Source: Plakobranchus ocellatus (lineage: Eukaryota; Mollusca; Gastropoda; Plakobranchidae). From it: a stretch of 22,590 nt of DNA. Where the stretch lies: NCBI GenBank assembly GCA_019648995.1, contig BLXT01000921.1, forward strand, positions 153,952 through 176,541, in the 5' to 3' direction. The stretch's first letter is position 1; each line of letters starts with the position of its first letter. Positions 20,401 through 22,590 of this stretch are shown one piece after another. The notes under the pieces are model-generated. The model worked only from the letters and a program-made list of their open reading frames with translations. It did no database searches and was not told the DNA's origin. A program made the translations under genes and the position numbers.

Positions 20401-22145
20401 ATGGGCTAGGATTTTTTAGTATTACCCTTTTTTGATTGTCAAAAATTGTGTAAATATGCTGCTTCTGGGCTTCCAAGCTCAAAATAGCTAGAAATCTTCA
20501 TGAATTATTGTGTTTAAAAAAAAAAGAAAAATAAAGTCAATAATTATCTTTTATGATACAGAATTACAGAAATATGACAGCTTTCATACATGAAGCAAAT
20601 TTAGAGAAAAATGAAAGGCAATCTTGGTTTAAAATTTAGAGAAAAATGAAAGACAATCTTGGTTTAAAATAAAATGTGGGGTTTCAAAAAGTTTATTTCA
20701 AAATCATAAATGATAAAATTTGCACATGTCAATTTACCCGTTTTTCTCGCTTATGACTTTCTTGATCGTCCACCGCAGAATGCGCAACCTTGTCCATCCA
20801 TTCTTTCACTCTGTCCATGCCACACGATCCAGCATCATCATTTTTTCGCCTGTCTCTGAATTTTTGCGTAAATGCATTAACAATTTCAATGAAAATTTTG
20901 TTTTGTTTATGTCACTACATTATTTCATTCACAATTTATCTTTATCTTTTTAAAATATGATAATGATTTCTAGTTATAATAGTAAAGTTATTCACAGTAG
21001 CAGTAATAAATGTATGATTGGACTGATTAGAAAAATCTAAAATTCCTGTATGTTGCTTTGAAAACATAGCCCTATTCAGTTTTCACCATTATGATCCTCA
21101 TAGGAAGATATATCAAGCTGATTCAATAGTTTCACATAATTCAAAATGCAAGTGCTGAATCATTAGGTTATGCAAATATAAAAAGACATCTAACCTAAAG
21201 GGATCTTTGTCCATACGGGACTCAGGGTAAATAACTGTATGAAAGCTTGGCTTCTCAAAATATTGCTCTGCTGCCTCTATATGATACGTTGTATCGCCAG
21301 GTATATGAACATAACCTCTCGGCGTACCGTTGATGATGGCAAGATGTGCATGGCTTTTAGGAATACCTATGGAAAAAAAGAATATAAAAAAGAACCAAAA
21401 CAACAAAAAGGTTAATTTTAAAGAATTGATTCAACTTAACTTGCAGTCAGCTAGCAGTTCAATACTTAAACTTTTTGCTTCTCACAAGATTCATATATAA
21501 ATTTATTTCTTAAAAATATTTCCTGAAACTTTTGGAGTCAAAATAACGGGATTCGGCACCAAGATATAAAATTAAAAAAAACACAACAAAATAATACAAT
21601 GACTGGGTAAGGTTGAAACGCCATTCTCTAAATCAAAACAGTGCTTCAATTGACAGTTCTCCTGTAAGTATGGGTACAGTGAAAAAGTTTGAAACCAAAA
21701 TTATAAAGACTGCAAGAATCATTTTCCGAAATTTTTTTAAAGGAGAAGGACAAAAAAAATTAAAAATAATTTTAGGTTTAAACCACATACCTCCATTAGC
21801 AATATTTTACTAAATATTTGCAATAACGCCTCATGTTTTATTTCAACCGTAATTAATAGTTCATCTAACAGAGAATTTGACAGTGTTTGATTTCATTTGA
21901 TTCCTTTATTAGACGCACTTAAGAAAGTAGTAGAATTATTTCTCTACTACATCTAAAAAACACCTAATTTTGCCAAACTCCTACATCTTTTAAAATTGCT
22001 TTGAAAAGGGATGCCTTTCTACCCACCTTCTACTCCACCTGTGTAGATAAACGATGTATCTACTGGGCTAAGGCGGTCAAAGTTTAGGATTTCATGATCT
22101 GGACTGAAGATCTCGGTGTCTCTCTTCAGGCGCAATGGGAAGTGT
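5159..22145 (-). CDS. ADAM10: ADAM10/Kuzbanian-like metalloprotease gene, 16 exons, 5' end missing
   Basis: This is a type I membrane zinc metalloprotease of the adamalysin family. ADAM10/Kuz sheds ectodomains of Notch, cadherins and other surface proteins. Sixteen exons join in phase to 2668 coding bases, giving 888 residues plus a stop. Visible landmarks are convertase sites RLKR (5-8), REKR (133-136) and RKKR (169-172), a prodomain GSCG cysteine-switch candidate in exon C, the zinc motif [11 protein letters not shown] (366-376), the Met-turn YIMFA, the disintegrin-like CGNGI..GEECDCG block, a DGPLARLK membrane-proximal block, and the [12 protein letters not shown] transmembrane helix. ADAM10 rather than ADAM17 is indicated by [34 protein letters not shown] and [12 protein letters not shown], all near-identical to human ADAM10. 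Human ADAM10 is 748 residues; this protein would be about 940, mainly through a longer tail and prodomain spacer. The start codon and signal peptide lie outside the window. Confidence 0.97.
5491..5618 (+). repeat. Dispersed repeat family, copy 1 (intron O-P and just past exon P)
   Basis: GTCCCATGCTTGATCCA..CATCAG..AGTAGGGTCCTG..GGCATACAG..GGTAGTTTGCTATTGC aligns over about 125 bp with 13693-13820. It lies in intron O-P upstream of exon P. No terminal repeats or box motifs were recognised, so the class is unknown. Confidence 0.5.
5693..5898 (-). repeat. 42-bp minisatellite in intron O-P, open in the gene frame
   Basis: Units containing GACAATTGTACAGTCG begin at 5735, 5777, 5819 and 5861, exactly 42 bp apart, with partial units on both sides. 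On the gene strand the array reads as 14-residue repeats [14 protein letters not shown] with few changes and no stop. It is closed by TTT|GTAAGT, a strong donor, at 5700/5699. The possible use as an exon is discussed among the findings. Confidence 0.9.
5960..6274 (-). CDS. ADAM10: ADAM10 exon O: transmembrane helix and proximal cytoplasmic tail
   Basis: Codes residues 703-807, phase 0 at both ends. [21 protein letters not shown] is the membrane segment, followed by [15 protein letters not shown], matching human [16 protein letters not shown] basic cluster (QRRR, as in the human tail) and a His/Asn/Gln stretch come next, then a run of 11 glycines (768-778), then a second Arg-rich stretch. The glycine run is a GGN-type triplet expansion at 6050-6082. 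The acceptor is CTTTGCAG and the donor CAG|GTAAGC. Confidence 0.95.
6275..7781 (-). other. Intron N-O
   Basis: 1507 bp, GT-AG. It holds SINE copy 2 and the repeat cluster beside the exon N donor. The remainder is AT-rich unique sequence. Confidence 0.85.
6730..6892 (-). mobile_element. tRNA-derived SINE, copy 2 (diverged)
   Basis: It shares the tail at 6730-6760 (GCCTGAGATCATTTTGTAGT on the minus strand) and a GAGTTCAAGCC B box at 6807-6797 with copy 1. TAGCTCAACTTG at 6890-6879 is a possible A box, but the A-B gap is about 71 nt, so the head carries an insertion or is degenerate. It lies in intron N-O, in the gene orientation. Confidence 0.55.
7480..7791 (-). repeat. Degenerate tandem repeats next to the exon N donor
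   Basis: The block TTTTTGCCACAACAATCTTGA followed by GATATTTATAC occurs at about 7500-7535 and 7548-7580, with weaker copies near 7630 and 7710. AATCCAC, which is part of the exon N end (7782-7791), recurs at 7740-7749 and 7585-7594, each followed on the gene strand by AATAGTATAAATATCTCAA. A donor-like GGCAAGTTT near 7620 parallels the real GGTAAGC. Confidence 0.65.
7782..7921 (-). CDS. ADAM10: ADAM10 exon N: membrane-proximal region
   Basis: Codes residues 657-702, with 2 bases in and phase 0 out. (G)[17 protein letters not shown] and [15 protein letters not shown] are nearly identical to human [18 protein letters not shown] and [15 protein letters not shown]. It ends IEEWIV, as human IAEWIV just before the membrane. 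This is the strongest evidence for ADAM10 identity. The acceptor is TTTCAG and the donor GTG|GTAAGC. Confidence 0.97.
7922..8505 (-). other. Intron M-N
   Basis: 584 bp, GT-AG. It holds the hairpin and, near the donor side, an 18-base T run (plus strand, about 8463-8478). Nothing else is recognised. Confidence 0.85.
8299..8368 (+). ncRNA. Candidate hairpin, 24-bp stem with 22-nt loop, in intron M-N
   Basis: Arms 8299-8322 and 8345-8368 are inverted repeats matching at 22 of 24 positions. Transcribed from the plus strand, the two remaining positions are U-G and G-U, so all 24 bases pair; from the minus strand they are A/C mismatches. The 70-nt size fits a pre-miRNA, but a palindromic transposon remnant would look similar. 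No known miRNA is recognised. Confidence 0.35.
8506..8661 (-). CDS. ADAM10: ADAM10 exon M: cysteine-rich region, variable segment
   Basis: Codes residues 605-655, with 2 bases in and 1 base out. It is the least conserved ectodomain exon: only RKCVSS and the end GIQLPA(G) fit human STCASTG and TITLQPG. The stretch between them, including [13 protein letters not shown], is longer than in human. NVTR is a possible N-glycosylation site. The acceptor is CTCTCCTCTAG and the donor GCAG|GTTTGT. Phase joins exactly to L and N. The acceptor edge is repeated in the intron. Confidence 0.9.
8652..8880 (-). repeat. Three-copy tandem array at the exon M acceptor
   Basis: The sequence CGTGGATTTGCTAG (8652-8665, the exon M edge) recurs at 8728-8741, with a weaker copy from about 8807. 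Units are 76-80 bp and include an A-run followed by TTATAT. The second copy keeps a usable CTAG|CAAATCCACG acceptor on the gene strand; the third has lost it. Confidence 0.8.
8662..10295 (-). other. Intron L-M
   Basis: 1634 bp, GT-AG. The exon M acceptor array fills 8662-8880. From 8881 to 10295 only AT-rich sequence without recognisable features is seen. Confidence 0.85.
10296..10404 (-). CDS. ADAM10: ADAM10 exon L: cysteine-rich region
   Basis: Codes residues 568-603, phase 0 in and 1 base out. [20 protein letters not shown] aligns with human [20 protein letters not shown], and LCYISC with LCHVCC. Where human has a second adjacent cysteine (CC), this has a single C followed by Thr across the junction. 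The acceptor is TTACTCAG and the donor TGCA|GTAAGT. Confidence 0.93.
11341..11352 (+). repeat. Left target-site duplication of the LINE
   Basis: ATTTGAATGGTT here is repeated exactly at 11999-12010, directly after the TGA-repeat tail. The two 12-bp copies bracket the element and define its ends. Confidence 0.85.
11353..11998 (+). mobile_element. 5'-truncated non-LTR retrotransposon (LINE), RT C-terminal fragment
   Basis: An open frame from the left junction to a TAG at 11889 codes the C-terminal part of a LINE polyprotein: [62 protein letters not shown] and [14 protein letters not shown] are typical of the region after the reverse transcriptase in RTE/BovB-like elements. Past the TAG the same frame runs on ([22 protein letters not shown]) to a TGA at 11985, so TAG is probably a nonsense change. 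A TGA-repeat tail ends the element. It lies in intron K-L, antisense to ADAM10. Clade assignment is by resemblance only. Confidence 0.88.
11999..12010 (+). repeat. Right target-site duplication of the LINE
   Basis: Exact copy of 11341-11352. The last two bases of the tail and the first bases of the duplication overlap in sequence, so the junction is uncertain by about 2 bp. Confidence 0.85.
12170..12254 (-). CDS. ADAM10: ADAM10 exon K: disintegrin-like region, follows an AC acceptor
   Basis: Codes residues 540-567 after a split Lys codon, phase 0 out. The junction reads [21 protein letters not shown], aligning with human [21 protein letters not shown] with the same six residues between the two cysteines. 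It ends QMCYNG, as human QVCING. The acceptor dinucleotide is AC (TTACTTAC|ATATGG) and the donor is GGG|GTAAGT. NGTS is a possible N-glycosylation site. Confidence 0.88.
12255..12587 (-). other. U12-type AT-AC intron between exons J and K
   Basis: The 333-bp intron begins ATATCCTTC (12587-12579), fitting the U12 donor consensus. It contains TCCTTAAC at 12272-12265, an exact match to the U12 branch-site core, and ends TTAC with the branch A (12266) 11 nt before the last intron base. There is no long polypyrimidine tract. Joining these ends gives the correct frame and the conserved cysteine spacing. Confidence 0.87.
12588..12692 (-). CDS. ADAM10: ADAM10 exon J: disintegrin-like region, ends at a U12-type donor
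   Basis: Codes residues 505-538, with 1 base in and 2 bases out. (S)[17 protein letters not shown] matches human SPSQGPCCTAQCAFKSK, and [10 protein letters not shown] matches DSDCAREGIC. The acceptor is GTCCCACAG. No GT donor keeps both frame and cysteine spacing. The sequence after TGCAA is ATATCCTTC, a classic U12-type AT-AC 5' splice site, and using it restores the frame into exon K. Confidence 0.88.
12693..13283 (-). other. Intron I-J
   Basis: 591 bp, GT-AG, AT-rich with purine-rich stretches. No repeat or gene is seen. Confidence 0.85.
13284..13470 (-). CDS. ADAM10: ADAM10 exon I: disintegrin-like region
   Basis: Codes residues 443-503, with 2 bases in and 2 bases out. [21 protein letters not shown] and [19 protein letters not shown] match human [19 protein letters not shown] and CKDECCFDANQPEGRKCKL. 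The segment [17 protein letters not shown] is longer and more basic than the human KPGKQC. The acceptor is CATATTTTCAG and the donor TGCAG|GTAACT. Confidence 0.95.
13471..14496 (-). other. Intron H-I
   Basis: 1026 bp, GT-AG. It holds dispersed repeat copy 2 and is otherwise unique AT-rich sequence. Confidence 0.85.
13693..13820 (+). repeat. Dispersed repeat family, copy 2
   Basis: GGTCCCACGCTTAGTCCAAG, AATAGGGTCTTG, TGGCATACAG and GAGGTAATTTGTAATTGC occur in the same order and spacing as at 5491-5618. A weaker relative may occur near 15338-15405 (GGCTCCCACATGACTGGTTC). It lies in intron H-I. Confidence 0.5.
14497..14695 (-). CDS. ADAM10: ADAM10 exon H: end of the catalytic domain
   Basis: Codes residues 376-441, phase 0 in and 1 base out. 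It opens with HD, giving the third zinc ligand His376 and the family's Asp. [21 protein letters not shown] carries the Met-turn methionine and aligns with human [21 protein letters not shown]. It ends KRNCFK, as human RNNCFV. RDNIT is a possible N-glycosylation site. The acceptor is TTCCGCAG and the donor AAAC|GTGAGT. Confidence 0.96.
14955..15080. repeat. Short imperfect repeats in intron G-H
   Basis: CATCAAACTGTTT- and CAAGACATACT-type motifs recur four times with irregular 25-45 bp spacing. It is a decayed minisatellite. Confidence 0.55.
15655..15870. repeat. 108-bp tandem duplication in intron G-H
   Basis: ACAAAGCCTTAGTCACAAAG, GCATAAAGCTTTCATCA and GTGAACAGTTGAAA occur in two copies; CAAAG starts at 15661 and 15769. 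As 108 is a multiple of three, the minus strand stays open across both, but there are no splice signals in phase and no homology. Confidence 0.85.
16031..16203 (-). CDS. ADAM10: ADAM10 exon G: catalytic domain with the HExxH core
   Basis: Codes residues 319-375, with 2 bases in and phase 0 out. [30 protein letters not shown] and [17 protein letters not shown] match human SGGICEKSKLY, KSLNTGIITVQNYGSHVP and [17 protein letters not shown]. Zinc ligands His366 and His370 and the base Glu367 are here; the third His is the first codon of exon H. The acceptor is CTGAACACAG and the donor CCT|GTAAGT. Confidence 0.97.
16204..16803 (-). other. Intron F-G
   Basis: 600 bp, GT-AG with a weak donor GTTCAT followed on the gene strand by a T-rich run. 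The rest is AT-rich and featureless. Confidence 0.85.
16804..16996 (-). CDS. ADAM10: ADAM10 exon F: catalytic domain, middle part
   Basis: Codes residues 254-317, phase 0 in and 1 base out. [20 protein letters not shown] and [15 protein letters not shown] match human [20 protein letters not shown] and [15 protein letters not shown]. The acceptor is TACCCTCAG|ATAATGACCC. This boundary is repeated many times in the upstream intron. The donor GAAG|GTTCAT is the weakest of the set but gives the right length and phase into exon G. The frame stays open into the intron as far as a stop at 16688. Confidence 0.95.
16988..17900 (-). repeat. Tandem array grown from the exon F acceptor
   Basis: About 12 clear units start at 16991, 17089, 17187, 17272, 17313, 17411, 17452, 17492, 17530, 17570 and 17667, with decayed ones near 17783 and 17887. 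Full units are 98 bp; short units of 38-41 bp lack about 58 bp from the middle, and the two kinds alternate. On the gene strand each carries a version of TACCCTCAG|ATAATGACCC, the exon F 3' splice site with its first 10 exonic bases. Confidence 0.9.
18224..18370 (-). CDS. ADAM10: ADAM10 exon E: catalytic domain, N-terminal part
   Basis: Codes residues 205-253, phase 0 at both ends. [22 protein letters not shown] aligns with human [24 protein letters not shown], and [11 protein letters not shown] with human ISFMVKRI. The acceptor is CCTCAG and the donor AGC|GTAAGT. GC content is clearly above the flanking intron sequence. Confidence 0.95.
18371..20014 (-). other. Intron D-E
   Basis: 1644 bp, GT-AG. 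It holds SINE-like copy 3 and homopolymer runs (A run near 18411-18424, T run near 18556-18572). Nothing coding is seen. Confidence 0.85.
19000..19130 (-). mobile_element. SINE-like element with the shared tail, copy 3
   Basis: The tail GCCTGAGATTACCTTGTGGA (minus strand, about 19025-19006) matches copies 1 and 2, but the body differs: GATGGCACAGTGTATAGTGAA at the head gives an A-box-like TGGCACAGTGT (19122-19112) and no clear B box. It may be another subfamily using the same 3' end. It lies in intron D-E. Confidence 0.45.
20015..20218 (-). CDS. ADAM10: ADAM10 exon D: prodomain spacer, furin site and start of the catalytic domain
   Basis: Codes residues 137-204, phase 0 at both ends. A Ser/Lys-rich spacer without clear homology to human ADAM10 (137-168) leads to QERKKR. 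RKKR (169-172) corresponds to the human RKKR activation site. The mature chain would begin [17 protein letters not shown], aligning with human TTSAEKNTCQLYIQTDH. The acceptor is CTTTCCAG and the donor TTG|GTAAGC. Confidence 0.95.
20219..20737 (-). other. Intron C-D
   Basis: 519 bp, GT-AG. It contains the 35-bp duplication and is otherwise featureless. Confidence 0.85.
20597..20666. repeat. 35-bp tandem duplication in intron C-D
   Basis: Two nearly identical 35-bp units, AAATTTAGAGAAAAATGAAA plus GGCAATCTTGGTTTA, begin at 20597 and 20632. Confidence 0.85.
20738..20855 (-). CDS. ADAM10: ADAM10 exon C: cysteine-switch region of the prodomain
   Basis: Codes residues 98-136, with 1 base in and phase 0 out. 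It contains [13 protein letters not shown], matching human GGCADHSVFERM; this cysteine is the likely cysteine-switch ligand that keeps the zyme latent. It ends HKREKR, whose REKR fits the furin pattern R-X-K/R-R just before the exon end. The acceptor is AAAATTCAG and the donor CGG|GTAAAT. Confidence 0.93.
20856..21194 (-). other. Intron B-C
   Basis: 339 bp, GT-AG, AT-rich. Nothing recognised. Confidence 0.85.
21195..21366 (-). CDS. ADAM10: ADAM10 exon B: prodomain
   Basis: Codes residues 41-96, with 2 bases in and 2 bases out. It contains [19 protein letters not shown] and the [20 protein letters not shown] block, which aligns with human VEPAERY..FHSVIYHED. INGT is a possible N-glycosylation site. 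The acceptor is TTCCATAG and the donor TTTAG|GTTAGA. The frame runs open a little past the donor, but the homology stops there. Confidence 0.95.
21367..22026 (-). other. Intron A-B
   Basis: 660 bp, GT-AG, AT-rich. Nothing recognised. Confidence 0.85.
22027..22145 (-). CDS. ADAM10: ADAM10 exon A: N-terminal prodomain
   Basis: Codes residues 1-39 plus split codons at both ends (1 base in, 1 base out). It begins [13 protein letters not shown], which aligns with the human HFNLRMKRDTSLF segment, so RLKR matches the upstream convertase site of the human propeptide. It ends [11 protein letters not shown], matching human DTSHIYTG. The acceptor is TTTATCTCTAG and the donor AAG|GTGGGT. It is the most 5' coding exon found; nothing coding is seen from 22146 to 22590. 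Confidence 0.93.
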
Positions 22146-22590
22146 CTAGAGATAAAAAATATATCAACTAAATGAAACCAGAAACAAAGCTAAAATTAAA
22201 TAACCATTCAGTCAAAGCACTTTTGAAAAAATAAATCATTTTTTGTAATAAAACGCAGATGTGTACAACTAAATAATTAATATAAATGATGTAAGTTAAA
22301 TTTCTTGATATGATTTAAAAAAAAAAAGGTCTGCTTAATTGTTTAGCATGCCAGATAAAGCAAATTAACCATTTATCTTGGAACTACAAGTCCAAATGAG
22401 TTGTATGTTAGAAATAATAGGATCACAAAGCTGAAATTTTTCTATTTGATCAATAAGCTGTGTGGACAAGGCATGATTTTCTAATGATACATTAAATTTT
22501 ATATTATTTTTTTTTAAGTGGTAGAAAGAAGATAAAATGAATTGTAAAAATGAACACATTTCCTTGCCTGAAATAAGAAAACTGAAAAAA
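22146..22590 (-). other. Start of the intron upstream of exon A
   Basis: AT-rich sequence with no exon seen. The exon or exons coding the signal peptide and first part of the propeptide must lie beyond the window. Confidence 0.75.

Overview
The window is animal genomic DNA: AT-rich, intron-dense, full of short tandem duplications and small transposons, with one recognisable gene. That gene lies on the minus strand and is an ADAM10 / Kuzbanian orthologue, a membrane-anchored metalloprotease (sheddase). The protein is close to vertebrate ADAM10 through the catalytic, disintegrin-like, cysteine-rich and transmembrane parts, but has its own prodomain spacer and cytoplasmic tail. With the repeat content this suggests an invertebrate, perhaps a lophotrochozoan such as a mollusc; the taxonomic guess is weak.

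Sixteen coding exons (called A to P, 5' to 3' of the gene) can be joined with every reading phase matching. They run from 22145 down to the stop codon at 5159 and give 888 residues in one open frame. The first exon or exons (signal peptide and about 50 residues) lie beyond 22590. Order along the protein: propeptide with proprotein-convertase sites (exons A-D), catalytic domain with the zinc motif split between exons G and H (D-H), disintegrin-like region (I-K), cysteine-rich and membrane-proximal region (L-N), transmembrane helix plus a long glycine/proline/basic tail (O-P). Residue numbers count from the first complete codon of exon A. Fourteen of the fifteen introns are GT-AG; the one between J and K reads as a U12-type AT-AC intron.

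The introns hold most of the unusual material. At three exon edges (F acceptor, M acceptor, N donor) short tandem arrays repeat the splice site plus about 10 exonic bases out into the intron. Intron O-P holds a 42-bp minisatellite that is open in the gene's frame and ends at a strong donor, so it could be a cassette exon. Intron M-N holds a 24-bp-stem hairpin whose two imperfect positions are both G-U on the plus strand. Intron K-L holds a 5'-truncated LINE with target-site duplications and a TGA-repeat tail, antisense to the gene. Three copies of a SINE-like family, a short inverted-repeat element and several two-copy tandem duplications make up much of the rest.

From 1 to 5158 lies the 3' side of the gene: probably a 3' UTR of uncertain length, then intergenic DNA with repeats and one short coding-like stretch on the plus strand (1594-1742). 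No RNA gene, CRISPR array or bacterial feature is seen.
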